Below, piece after piece: positions 9,649 through 17,981 of a DNA stretch of 64,000 bases. A program made the translations under genes and the position numbers. How positions within the stretch are numbered: position 1 is the first letter of the stretch; every line of letters starts with the position of its first letter. The DNA is taken from the NCBI GenBank assembly GCA_014138095.1, contig JACGXE010000010.1, forward strand, positions 62,001 to 126,000, read 5' to 3'. Below the pieces are notes generated by a model that was not told the DNA's origin, ran no database searches, and worked only from the letters and a program-made list of their open reading frames with translations. This stretch comes from Ochrobactrum sp. RH2CCR150. Its GTDB lineage: Bacteria; Pseudomonadota; Alphaproteobacteria; Rhizobiales; Rhizobiaceae.

Positions 9649-10374
9649 ATGAGCGATTATGTTCTCTCGGACGAAACCCGCGCGAAGCTGAAGAAGGTCT
9701 CCACGGCCTCGGTGGCGACAGCGCTTTACAAACGTGGCCTGCGCAATCAGTTCATTCAGGGCTCGTATCAGGTGGCACGCAAGCCCGAAAACATGGTCGG
9801 ACAGGCCTTCACCTTGCGTTATATCCCTGCGCGTGAAGACCGAAACCCGATTACAGTTTTCCGCAACCCTGATCACAAACAGCGTGTTGCGATCGAAACC
9901 TGCCCGCCCGGCTGGGTGCTGGTGATGGATGCGCGCAAAGATGCACGCGCGGCAACCGCTGGGTCGATACTGGTAACGCGGCTTGCGCTGCGTGGCGCGG
10001 CAGGGATTGTCTCGGACGGCGGCTTTCGCGACGTAACGGGAATCGGTGAACTACCCATGCCCGCTTATTGCGCGAAAGCATCGGCACCAACAAACCTGAC
10101 CTTGCACGAAGCCATCGACATCAATGTACCTATTTCCTGCGGTGACGCAGCAGTTTTCCCCGGTGACGTCCTAGTTGGCGATGCCGATGGCGTCATGGTT
10201 ATTCCCGCGCATCTCTGTGAAGAAATAGCAGAGGAATGTATCGGCATGGAAACCTACGAAGATTTCGTGCTGGAACAGGTCAACAACGGTGAAGCTATAA
10301 TCGGGCTCTACCCCTGCACCAAGGAGGAATTCGAAAAGAAATTCCAGACATGGCGGCGCGACCATAATCGATAG
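9649..10374 (+). CDS. RraA family protein (HMG-aldolase-like)
   Basis: This 241-residue protein has the RraA/menG fold. The divalent-metal and substrate signature DGGFRD and a late GDADGVMVIP are present. Despite the RNase E regulator name, catabolic-operon members are class II pyruvate aldolases or oxaloacetate decarboxylases (4-hydroxy-4-methyl-2-oxoglutarate aldolase type). Ten bases separate it from the dehydratase, so it probably cleaves or decarboxylates a keto-acid made by that enzyme; the exact substrate is unknown. It is longer than plain RraA (about 160), as is usual for this catabolic subgroup. Confidence 0.82.
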   Translation: MSDYVLSDETRAKLKKVSTASVATALYKRGLRNQFIQGSYQVARKPENMVGQAFTLRYIPAREDRNPITVFRNPDHKQRVAIETCPPGWVLVMDARKDARAATAGSILVTRLALRGAAGIVSDGGFRDVTGIGELPMPAYCAKASAPTNLTLHEAIDINVPISCGDAAVFPGDVLVGDADGVMVIPAHLCEEIAEECIGMETYEDFVLEQVNNGEAIIGLYPCTKEEFEKKFQTWRRDHNR

Positions 10375-10428
10375 GCAGATCAGCGCTCTTGAACGACATG
10401 TCAGATCCGACTGACAACAATCTGCCGT

Positions 10429-11217
10429 TCAAACCGCATGTTTTACCCTTGCCAGCATTTTCGCTTCGTCCGGGCGCAGGGTCAGGACCCGCACGCCATT
10501 GCTGGTGACGGCAACCGTGTGCTCGAACTGTGCCGACAGCTTCCCGTCGCGGGTGACGACGGTCCAACCATCCTTTTCAGTTTTCACCTTGGCGGTCCCC
10601 TGATTGAGCATTGGCTCGATGGTGAAAACCATGCCTTCGCGCAAACGCGCACCGGTACCCGGTTTGCCGAAATGCAGAACCTGCGGCTCCTCGTGCATTT
10701 GCGTGCCGATACCGTGACCGCAATATTCACGTACAACGCTGTAGTCATGCCGCTTGGCATGGCGCTCTATGGCATAGCCAATGTCGCCCAGCGTCGCGCC
10801 GGGGCGTACCGCCGCAATGCCTTTCCATAAGGCCTCATAGGTCAAGCGTACCAGACGGGATGCAAACGGGGCGACTTCGCCAATCATGTAGGTCTTACTG
10901 GAATCCGCAATATAGCCACCCTTTTCAAGGGTAATGTCGAAGTTAATGATCTCTCCATTGGCAATGATGTCATCATTGGACGGCATGCCGTGGCATACAA
11001 CATCGTCTTTTGAGGCGTTCAGCACGAAGGGATAGTCATACTGCCCTTTACTGGCAGGCCGCGCCTGCAATTCGCCGGTAATGAACGCCTCGACCAGATC
11101 ATTGACCTGCATCGTTGTCATTCCCGCAAGCGGCGTGCGATCCAGAAGCGTAAACACAGAAGCCAGCAATGCTCCGGATATTGCCATCTGCTCAACTTCG
11201 GCAGGCGTCTTGGTCAT
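10429..11217 (-). CDS. map: Methionine aminopeptidase, type I (ParD-associated copy)
   Basis: This 262-residue pita-bread metallopeptidase has all five metal ligands: Asp in INFDITL, Asp in YIADSSK, His in YCGHGIG, Glu in FTIEPM and Glu in QFEHTV. The substrate-site His is in VCHGMPS. It should therefore remove N-terminal Met from nascent proteins. Its start overlaps the stop of the ParD-like gene by four bases, so the two are translationally coupled. A housekeeping map is normally elsewhere in such genomes, so this may be a second, regulated copy; that is inference, as only this window is visible. Confidence 0.92.
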   Translation of the reverse strand: MTKTPAEVEQMAISGALLASVFTLLDRTPLAGMTTMQVNDLVEAFITGELQARPASKGQYDYPFVLNASKDDVVCHGMPSNDDIIANGEIINFDITLEKGGYIADSSKTYMIGEVAPFASRLVRLTYEALWKGIAAVRPGATLGDIGYAIERHAKRHDYSVVREYCGHGIGTQMHEEPQVLHFGKPGTGARLREGMVFTIEPMLNQGTAKVKTEKDGWTVVTRDGKLSAQFEHTVAVTSNGVRVLTLRPDEAKMLARVKHAV

Positions 11218-11426
11218 GATGGCCGCACCACCATCACCGGGATTTCGACCTGTGCCGAGCGCAACTGCATCTGCACAATTTCGTTGAATGACATATCAGG
11301 ATTGGCCTGCGCCAGCATCCCGATTTTCATCCAGTATTCTGCCTGTGCATTGATAGAACGGCACATGACGTCGCTCGCCTTACGCAATTCTTCATGCAGG
11401 TCGTCACCGATCTTCACGATACCCAT
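11214..11426 (-). CDS. ParD-like antitoxin-family protein
   Basis: This 70-residue protein begins MGIVKIGDDLHEELRKAS and continues with SINAQAEYWMKIG, the pattern of the ParD_like family related to ribbon-helix-helix antitoxins. The ATG at 11426 has a good GGAGG seven bases upstream; longer in-frame starts lack one. No ParE/RelE toxin follows. Instead the gene overlaps a methionine aminopeptidase by four bases. A perfect palindrome over its own promoter suggests autorepression, as for antitoxins. I do not know whether the pair acts as a toxin-antitoxin module. Confidence 0.8.
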   Translation of the reverse strand: MGIVKIGDDLHEELRKASDVMCRSINAQAEYWMKIGMLAQANPDMSFNEIVQMQLRSAQVEIPVMVVRPS

Positions 11427-11448
11427 TGATGCCTCCATGCTCCATTGG

Positions 11449-11478
11449 AATATATGAAACATATACGTTTCATATATT
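11449..11478. promoter_or_regulatory. Perfect 12-bp inverted repeat, likely operator of the parD-like/map pair
   Basis: AATATATGAAAC (11449-11460) and GTTTCATATATT (11467-11478) are exact reverse complements separated by 6 bases. The repeat lies 23 bases before the ParD-like start and directly downstream of a -10 box, so a bound dimer would block transcription. This is the arrangement of autoregulated ribbon-helix-helix proteins. Confidence 0.75.
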
Positions 11479-11481
11479 ATA
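11476..11481 (-). promoter_or_regulatory. -10 box TATAAT of the parD-like/map operon
   Basis: A perfect TATAAT on the - strand overlaps the outer edge of the inverted repeat. It places the transcription start inside the right arm of the palindrome. No good -35 box is seen at the usual distance. Confidence 0.5.
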
Positions 11482-11606
11482 AGCAATCTGCGGAAAACTC
11501 TTGTGCATCATCTATGATCGCTTATCTGCACGGCTGTGCACATTTCTATTCAAAACAGAACAATTGAACCATTTAACAAAAATTCGGAATGAATTTTACA
11601 AATGCG

Positions 11607-11637
11607 TTGACAGCTCTGCGCAAAAAGCAAAGATTAT
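11607..11637 (+). promoter_or_regulatory. Candidate promoter of the afuABC-like operon
   Basis: A perfect TTGACA (11607-11612) is followed by weak -10 candidates (AAGATT at 11630 with 17-base spacing, or GATTAT at 11632). It lies about 80 bases before the binding-protein start. Confidence 0.35.
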
Positions 11638-11691
11638 GCACACGTTTGCAAAAACGTCGGCGTGGAGGCGCCGGACATTGGGAGGGAAACA

Positions 11692-12717
11692 ATGCGTTCG
11701 ACATTTTTGGTTGCGGCGCTCGCCGCTGGTATATCGTCAATAACTTTCGCGGCACATGCCGCTGGCAATCTCAATTTGATCTGTTCCGCTGACGTCGTGA
11801 TCTGCGAGCAGATGAAAAACATGTTCGAAAAAGATAACGGTATCAAAGTGAACATGGTTCGGCTTTCTTCCGGCGAAACCTATGCCAAGATCAGAGCCGA
11901 GGCACGCAACCCAAAAACCGATATCTGGTGGGCTGGTACCGGCGACCCACATTTGCAGGCAGCCTCCGAAGGGCTGACGCTGGAATATAAATCTCCGATA
12001 CTCGATCAGTTGCAGGACTGGGCCAAGAAGCAGGCGGAAAGTGCCAACTATCGCACAGTTGGCGTTTATGCAGGTGCGCTCGGCTGGGGCTACAACACCG
12101 ATATTCTGGCGAAAAAGCAGCTGAAAGAACCCAAATGCTGGGCCGATTTGCTTGATGCGTCCTACAAGGGCGAAATTCAGATGGCCAACCCGAACTCCTC
12201 CGGCACGGCCTATACTGCGCTTGCAACGCTTGTGCAGATCATGGGTGAGGACAAGGCTTATGATTATCTGAAGAAACTAAACGAGAACGTCTCTCAGTAT
12301 ACCAAATCCGGTTCAGCACCGGTCAAATCTGCTGCGCGCGGGGAGACCGGCATTGGCATTGTTTTCATGCATGACGCAGTGTCAATGACGGCTGAAGGTT
12401 TTCCGGTCAAGTCGATCGCTCCTTGTGAGGGCACGGGTTATGAAATCGGTTCCATGTCGATCGTCAAAGGCGCCAAGAACCTCGACAATGCCAAGAAATG
12501 GTATGATTGGGCGCTCACGGCAGATGTTCAATCTCATATGAAGGACGCGAAATCCTTCCAGCTTCCGTCGAACAAGTCCGCTGAAGTTCCAAAAGAATCG
12601 CCGCGCTTTGAGGATATCAAACTCATCGACTATGACTTCAAGACCTATGGTGATCCCGCCAAGCGCAAAGAGCTTCTGGAACGGTGGGACAAGGAAATCG
12701 GCGCACACGCCAATTGA
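11692..12717 (+). CDS. afuA: AfuA-like periplasmic binding protein (hexose-phosphate type)
   Basis: This 341-residue binding protein has a Sec signal peptide ending near AAHAAG. The start at 11692 follows GGGAGGGAAACA. Blocks such as LICSADVVICEQ, DIWWAGTGDPH, NPNSSGTAYTALATLVQ, QYTKSGSAPVKSAARGE and PCEGTGYEIGSMSIVKGAKNLDNAK resemble AfuA of Actinobacillus. AfuA was first called an iron(III) protein and later shown to bind hexose phosphates. The neighbouring fused permease, ATPase and sugar-phosphatase-like gene fit phosphosugar uptake. Many databases still label such proteins Fe(3+) transporters, and ligand identity is not proven by sequence. Confidence 0.85.
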   Translation: MRSTFLVAALAAGISSITFAAHAAGNLNLICSADVVICEQMKNMFEKDNGIKVNMVRLSSGETYAKIRAEARNPKTDIWWAGTGDPHLQAASEGLTLEYKSPILDQLQDWAKKQAESANYRTVGVYAGALGWGYNTDILAKKQLKEPKCWADLLDASYKGEIQMANPNSSGTAYTALATLVQIMGEDKAYDYLKKLNENVSQYTKSGSAPVKSAARGETGIGIVFMHDAVSMTAEGFPVKSIAPCEGTGYEIGSMSIVKGAKNLDNAKKWYDWALTADVQSHMKDAKSFQLPSNKSAEVPKESPRFEDIKLIDYDFKTYGDPAKRKELLERWDKEIGAHAN

Positions 12718-12749
12718 TCCGGTTTTGAACTTTCTATCGTCGTTTGGAC

Positions 12750-12771
12750 GCGTTGCCGCTGCTGGCAACGC
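12750..12771 (+). other. Intercistronic hairpin between afuA and afuB
   Basis: GCGTTGCC (12750-12757) pairs perfectly with GGCAACGC (12764-12771) around a 6-base loop. It sits 32 bases after the binding-protein stop, and no T-run follows. It probably lowers downstream expression relative to the binding protein. Confidence 0.55.
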
Positions 12772-12853
12772 GCCTGCCCTGAATTGTTTTACGGCGAACT
12801 CCTGAAACGTTCATCGCCGCCAATCCGAGACACGAAGGGAAGCGGGCACCCCC

Positions 12854-15079
12854 ATGGTTCAGCAAAATCGCAGACTGGATATTGTTCTGGCGCTCGCGCT
12901 GGTCGCCTTCGCTCTATTACCATGGTATCGCATAGAGGATGGCTTTCTGAGCTTCGGCTGGCTAGCAGGTCTTTTCAGCGAAGGTGCAACCGCACCTGGC
13001 ATTTTGCAGATCGTTGCCTTTTCTCGCCTTTGGCTCGCCGTGCCCGCCGCCTTGATGCTGGTTTGTGCATTTGCGCGCATAGCCTTGCCTGTTGGTGGCC
13101 GCAGCCCCCTTCTGATCTGGGCAAGCCTTCTTGGTCTTCTATTTCTCGTTCTTCAGGGGCTGGCAATCGGCTTTTCCGGCTGGAACTGGACCATCAGCGA
13201 AAACCTTTTTGGTCCGCTCGCTGATGGACAACCGGCCTTCGGTGCCGGTGCTCTTCTGATCTGCCTTTGCTTCCTACTGATTTTCTCGTTTGGCCTCGCC
13301 GAGCGCGGCGTGATGAAAGGCGATGCATTTGTCGTCTCTTCCATCACCTTGCTTGTCGCGCTTGTTGGTGTGTTTGTATTCTATCCGGTGCTCAGTATGT
13401 TTGCCGGTTCAGTTCAGGATTTTGACGGTTCGTTCAATCCGGCTGGATTCATCGGCAACATACAAGATTCCTCGATCTGGAGCTTCGCCTGCGTGATTGG
13501 CGAAGGACGCTGCGGTGTAGCATGGCGCACATTATGGCTTGCCCTCATGACGGCATCCGGTTCCACGATTCTGGGGCTCGCTTTCGCACTGGTCGCGACC
13601 CGGACCGGCTTTCCCTTCAAGAAAGGGCTTCGGCTTCTAACCATTCTACCGATCATCACGCCGCCATTCGTTGTCGGTCTCGCACTGACCTTGCTGTTTG
13701 GGCGCGCAGGTGTCGTCACAGAACAGATATCCAACATATTCGGCGTAGAGCCGGGCCGTTGGCTTTATGGTCTCACAGGCATCTGGATTGCGCAGGTTCT
13801 GTCCTTCACGCCAATTTCCTTTCTGGTTCTCATTGGCGTTGTTGAAGGCGTATCACCATCCATGGAGGAGGCATCGCAAACCTTGCGCGCCGACCGTTGG
13901 CGCACATTCCGCAGGGTTTCGCTGCCACTGATGGCGCCGGGCCTTGCCAACGCCTTCCTCATCGCCTTCATCGAAAGCATGGCCGACTTCGGTAATCCCA
14001 TGGTTCTGGGCGGCAGCAATGGGGTGTTGTCGACCGAAATCTTCTTTGCGGTAGTCGGCGCGCAAAACGACCCCTCGCGCGCAGCCGTACTGGCCATGGT
14101 GCTTTTATGCTTCACGCTCAGCGCCTTTCTTATTCAGCGCCTTTGGCTCGCGGGCAAGAATTTTGCGACCGTTACCGGCAAAGGCGACTCCGGCATGCAT
14201 GCCGGACTACCCCGCGGGTTGAAAATCGGTGTCTACGCACTCGTCATTCCATGGATGATGTTTACCATCGTCGTCTATCTGATGATCCTCGTTGGTGGCT
14301 TTGTGCGACAGTGGGGTCTCGATAATACACTGACACTAGAGCATTATACCCGCGCCTTTTCCGTTGCATGGACGGAGAATGGTATCGCATGGACCGGCGT
14401 CGCTTGGAACTCATTCTGGACCACGATGGAGATTTCTCTGCTATCGGCCCCGCTGACAGCCGCCGTTGGTCTGCTCACGGCCTATCTGATTGTTCGACAA
14501 AAGTTCGTCGGGCGCAATGTCTTCGAGTTCGCGTTGATGCTGAGCTTTGCCATTCCAGGCACTGTGATTGGCGTCAGTTACATTATGGCGTTTAATCTGC
14601 CACCACTCGAAATGACGGGCACTGCGGCAATCCTCATCGCCTGCTTTGTCTTCCGCAATATGCCGGTTGGTGTTCGCGGTGGCGTCGCAGCGATGAGCCA
14701 ACTCGACAAGAGCCTCGACGAAGCTTCGCTGACTTTGCGCGCAAACAGTTTCAGAACCATTCGCAAAGTCATTCTGCCGCTATTGCGCCCTGCCATCACC
14801 GCCGCGCTGGTCTATTCATTCGTGCGCGCTATCACGTCAATCAGCGCGGTCATCTTTCTGGTCTCGGCTCAATACAATATGGCAACATCTTACATCGTTG
14901 GCCTCGTCGAAAACGGCGAATTCGGGGTCGCCATCGCTTACTCTTCAATGCTGATTGTGGTGATGATCGTCATCATCACTGGCTTCCAAATGCTTGTCGG
15001 CGAACGCAAACTCAGACGAGAAAACCGTGTTGCTGCAGTCACGCCCATCAAAACCGTCAATCAGGAGAAAGTAGCATGA
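12854..15079 (+). CDS. afuB: Fused double permease of the AfuB/FbpB type
   Basis: This 741-residue membrane protein contains two binding-protein-dependent transport domains, each with an EAA loop: SMEEASQTLRADRWRTFRRVSLPLMAPG in the first and KSLDEASLTLRANSFRTIRKVILPLLRP in the second. The first about 170 residues add several extra hydrophobic segments before the first transport domain, making it longer than many FbpB proteins (about 690). One polypeptide thus supplies both halves of the channel. Its 3' end overlaps the ATPase start by four bases. Confidence 0.92.
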   Translation: MVQQNRRLDIVLALALVAFALLPWYRIEDGFLSFGWLAGLFSEGATAPGILQIVAFSRLWLAVPAALMLVCAFARIALPVGGRSPLLIWASLLGLLFLVLQGLAIGFSGWNWTISENLFGPLADGQPAFGAGALLICLCFLLIFSFGLAERGVMKGDAFVVSSITLLVALVGVFVFYPVLSMFAGSVQDFDGSFNPAGFIGNIQDSSIWSFACVIGEGRCGVAWRTLWLALMTASGSTILGLAFALVATRTGFPFKKGLRLLTILPIITPPFVVGLALTLLFGRAGVVTEQISNIFGVEPGRWLYGLTGIWIAQVLSFTPISFLVLIGVVEGVSPSMEEASQTLRADRWRTFRRVSLPLMAPGLANAFLIAFIESMADFGNPMVLGGSNGVLSTEIFFAVVGAQNDPSRAAVLAMVLLCFTLSAFLIQRLWLAGKNFATVTGKGDSGMHAGLPRGLKIGVYALVIPWMMFTIVVYLMILVGGFVRQWGLDNTLTLEHYTRAFSVAWTENGIAWTGVAWNSFWTTMEISLLSAPLTAAVGLLTAYLIVRQKFVGRNVFEFALMLSFAIPGTVIGVSYIMAFNLPPLEMTGTAAILIACFVFRNMPVGVRGGVAAMSQLDKSLDEASLTLRANSFRTIRKVILPLLRPAITAALVYSFVRAITSISAVIFLVSAQYNMATSYIVGLVENGEFGVAIAYSSMLIVVMIVIITGFQMLVGERKLRRENRVAAVTPIKTVNQEKVA

Positions 15080-16137
15080 CTACGATCCGTCCCGGCTCCG
15101 TGACTTTCGAAAACGTCTCCAAAACATTTGGAAGCTTCACCGCCCTGCCCGACCTGTCTCTGACTGTCGAGCCCGGAACGCTCGTCACCCTTTTGGGTCC
15201 ATCGGGTTGCGGCAAGACGACTACGCTGCGTCTGCTCGCTGGGCTGGAACACCCAACGTCGGGACGCATTCTGATTGGCGGAAAAGACGTTACAAATCTA
15301 CCGGCCAATGAGCGTGATGTTTCCATGGTATTCCAGTCTTATGCTTTGTTTCCGCATATGACTTCGCTCGATAACGTTGCCTATGGGCTTGAATCTTCCG
15401 GCCTAAAGAAAGCAGAAGCACGAGAACGCGCGGAAGAAGGTCTAAAGCTCGTCGGTTTGGCGGGTATGGGGCACCGCCTGCCCGCTGAGCTCTCAGGCGG
15501 GCAACAGCAACGCGTGGCGGTGGCGCGTGCTTTGGTGCTGGAACCGCAGGTTCTGCTTTTGGATGAGCCGCTTTCCAATCTGGATGCGCGGCTTCGCCGG
15601 CGGGTCCGAACGGAAATTCGTGAACTACAACAACGCCTTGGTTTTACGGCGGTTTATGTCACCCATGATCAGGACGAAGCGCTGGCTGTCTCGGACACCA
15701 TCATCGTGATGAAGGAAGGCAATATTGCCCAAAAGGGCAGCCCGCGTGACCTCTACGAGTCCCCTGCCTCGGCCTTCATCGCGGACTTTATGGGCGAGGC
15801 CAACGTCGTGCCCTGCGAAGTGATCGCGACCGAAAACAATGAGGCTGTGATACGGATTGGGGCGCTGACGCACCGTGTCGCTGCGCGCAATGCCAGAATG
15901 GGCTCGGCACAACTGGCGATCCGCCCGAATGCCGTCAGTCTGCAACCGATGGCTGGTGGTGATTTTCCCGGTCGCATCGCACACGCTGCCTATCTTGGAG
16001 ATCACATTGAATATGAGATCGAAACCGAGCATGGCAAACTCTTCATAGTTGATCCTGAAGCAGATCAGGCACTGCCGCCACTCACCGACGTCTCGATACA
16101 CTTCAAGACGCGTGGGCTCGCGCTTATCAATCAATAA
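15076..16137 (+). CDS. afuC: ABC transporter ATP-binding protein (AfuC/FbpC type)
   Basis: This 353-residue importer ATPase has Walker A GPSGCGKTT, Q-loop FQSYALFPHM, signature LSGGQQQR, Walker B LLLDEPLSNLDARLR, the switch His in VTHDQDEA, and a C-terminal TOBE region from about residue 245 that may sense substrate. It is coupled to the fused permease by an ATGA overlap. AfuC and FbpC cannot be told apart by motif, so the assignment follows the binding protein. Confidence 0.92.
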   Translation: MTTIRPGSVTFENVSKTFGSFTALPDLSLTVEPGTLVTLLGPSGCGKTTTLRLLAGLEHPTSGRILIGGKDVTNLPANERDVSMVFQSYALFPHMTSLDNVAYGLESSGLKKAEARERAEEGLKLVGLAGMGHRLPAELSGGQQQRVAVARALVLEPQVLLLDEPLSNLDARLRRRVRTEIRELQQRLGFTAVYVTHDQDEALAVSDTIIVMKEGNIAQKGSPRDLYESPASAFIADFMGEANVVPCEVIATENNEAVIRIGALTHRVAARNARMGSAQLAIRPNAVSLQPMAGGDFPGRIAHAAYLGDHIEYEIETEHGKLFIVDPEADQALPPLTDVSIHFKTRGLALINQ

Positions 16138-16189
16138 TAGGCCAGAGCAGCGCCTTGGTGCCTACCACTACTCCCAATGAAAGCAGAAA

Positions 16190-16990
16190 ATGACGAACCT
16201 TATCAATCAGGACCTGGAAGTGCGACTGGCTCTTGCCAAAGAAATTGCATTAGCTGCCGGTGCTAAGGCGCTCGATTATTTCAACAATCGTGAAGCACTG
16301 ACTATTGAAATCAAGCGCGACCCGCAGGACGTCGTCTCCATCGCTGACCGTGATGTTGAGCAGCTTATTCGCACCCTTGTTTCGCAAAAATTTTCAGACG
16401 ACGGCTTTCTCGGCGAGGAATACGGACTGGATGAAGGATCGTCCGGCTATACTTGGGTCGTGGACCCTATCGATGGGACCAGTCCATTCGTTAATGGCAT
16501 GCCGAACTGGTGCGTTTCGATTGCTGTTTTGAAGGATGGCGAACCTGTCATTGGTGTCATCAAGGCTCCATGTTTCGGTGAGCTTTATGCCGCTGCAAGA
16601 GGTCTCGGCGCGACACTCAATGGCAAGACATTGAAGCTCGATTCAACGAAGACCATTCAAAACGCTGTCACCGGCATCGGTGCCAACAACTATGTCACGC
16701 CACAGACTGTAGCCAAGATCGTCGAAAATCTTCTGGAGGCCGGCGGCACTTTCGTTCGCAACGGTTCTGGCGCTTTGATGATTGCCTATGTCGCAGCAGG
16801 CAGGCTTGTGGGTTACTATGAACCATACATGCATGCCTGGGACTGCATGGCGGGCTTTTGCCTCGTTCGCGAAGCGGGCGGATATACCCACCCTTTCCCT
16901 GTCGATGGAGAAAACATTGTCAAAGGCAGCCACGTATTTGCCGCAGCCCCCGGAGCCATCGATGATCTGAAAAGAGTTGCTAGCCTCTAA
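16190..16990 (+). CDS. Inositol monophosphatase-family phosphatase
   Basis: This 266-residue Mg-dependent sugar-phosphatase has family motifs LGEEYG (metal Glu), VVDPIDGTSPF (DPxDGT metal loop) and MHAWDCMAG (WDxxAG). Family members hydrolyse inositol phosphate, histidinol phosphate, fructose-1,6-bisphosphate or related phosphomonoesters. It lies 53 bases after the ATPase on the same strand. If the transporter brings in a hexose phosphate, this enzyme may dephosphorylate it or a derivative. A HisN role is possible, but the SPFVNGMPNW context is unlike the usual HisN sequence. Confidence 0.9.
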   Translation: MTNLINQDLEVRLALAKEIALAAGAKALDYFNNREALTIEIKRDPQDVVSIADRDVEQLIRTLVSQKFSDDGFLGEEYGLDEGSSGYTWVVDPIDGTSPFVNGMPNWCVSIAVLKDGEPVIGVIKAPCFGELYAAARGLGATLNGKTLKLDSTKTIQNAVTGIGANNYVTPQTVAKIVENLLEAGGTFVRNGSGALMIAYVAAGRLVGYYEPYMHAWDCMAGFCLVREAGGYTHPFPVDGENIVKGSHVFAAAPGAIDDLKRVASL

Positions 16991-17067
16991 GCATATTTCT
17001 CTAGTGCGCGCGTATATCGACTTCGAAAGTGGAGCCCGATATGCACATTGTTCTGGCGTCACCGATA

Positions 17068-17907
17068 CTATTTTACGGTTTGGGGGAAGAGGAAGGTGAC
17101 GCCTGCCTTGATCCCCCATTTGGGGCCTTCCTCTGGTGCCTCCAGCCAGTATTTCGCGCCAAGCGAGAGGCTCATCGTTTGATCGCCGACCTTTACGATC
17201 TGCGAGAACGAGCCCGAAACTGGAACAGTCCATTGATCGGCTGTCCAGTCATAATCGGCATCAAGATTGGCCGATATGGTCCTGCCTTTGCCGATATGCC
17301 ACGCGATGAACGGTTGAAGTTCTGTCTGGTTCACGTCCGGTCTGCTACCGGCTCCGAGCACCGACCAGATATGGTTTGCTGACATGCCGGTCGTAATCGA
17401 ATTTGTCTGATAGAGCAGCAAACCCGACGGCCCGAGAGAAAGTTTTCCAGTGCCAAGCAGGTCGTCTGTTGCAGTCGGAATAGAAAACTGCGGACCAAAC
17501 GCCCAGATCAGGGGGCCGTGAGCTGCCGGGGTGAAGGAGAAAGTCTGCGTGATATCCCCCAGCCCAAAAGTGCCGCCCGCCTCGCCAAACGGGTTGGTGT
17601 AAACCAACGGAATATCCGTATGGGAAATGACATTCCATCGGTCATTGAACTGCATCGGAATGACAGGCTCGACATCGAGAGAAAAGCCCCGCACCTTCCC
17701 GGTTCCGCGCCCGAAATCGAGGTCTGAATGAACGGGCACACTGATCATAAACGAGGCAGGATTGGAGACTTTACGCGCAAGCTCGTCAACATCATCATTT
17801 GCAGATTGAGCGAGCGATGATACCGCCGTCGTCAGAAGCGAGATCATCGCGCCTACGATAAGTGGCCCGGTTCGTGCACGGTGCCTCGATCGCAAAAAAC
17901 ATATCAT
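17068..17907 (-). CDS. Predicted outer-membrane beta-barrel protein (neuromedin U-like/MetA-pathway family)
   Basis: This 279-residue protein has a Sec signal ending near SSLAQS, then alternating hydrophobic/aromatic strands with repeated turn patterns (FSLDVEPVIPMQFNDRWNVISH, GLGDITQTFSF, AFGPQFSIPTATD), ending in VTFLFPQ. It matches the group often mislabelled neuromedin U in bacterial genomes, predicted to form outer-membrane pores. It is the last of three envelope genes on this strand. Function and substrate are unknown. The ATG at 17907 has only a weak Shine-Dalgarno; 17847 is the alternative. Confidence 0.72.
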   Translation of the reverse strand: MICFLRSRHRARTGPLIVGAMISLLTTAVSSLAQSANDDVDELARKVSNPASFMISVPVHSDLDFGRGTGKVRGFSLDVEPVIPMQFNDRWNVISHTDIPLVYTNPFGEAGGTFGLGDITQTFSFTPAAHGPLIWAFGPQFSIPTATDDLLGTGKLSLGPSGLLLYQTNSITTGMSANHIWSVLGAGSRPDVNQTELQPFIAWHIGKGRTISANLDADYDWTADQWTVPVSGSFSQIVKVGDQTMSLSLGAKYWLEAPEEGPKWGIKAGVTFLFPQTVK

Positions 17908-17981
17908 TCAGGCGAATTCCCATATGTGCAGCCTCTACATTGAGGTCTGGCTGGAGCCTCATATGCGATACGCACAGAGCG

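Noticed and set aside
10374-10432. Nested short inverted repeats between the RraA-like gene and map
   Set aside because: Stems are only 6-7 bp with long loops or overlap the map stop, and there is no T-run. A terminator is possible but not supported enough to annotate.
11214-11426. Classical ParDE toxin-antitoxin module
   Set aside because: No ParE/RelE-like toxin gene is adjacent on either strand; the partner is a methionine aminopeptidase.
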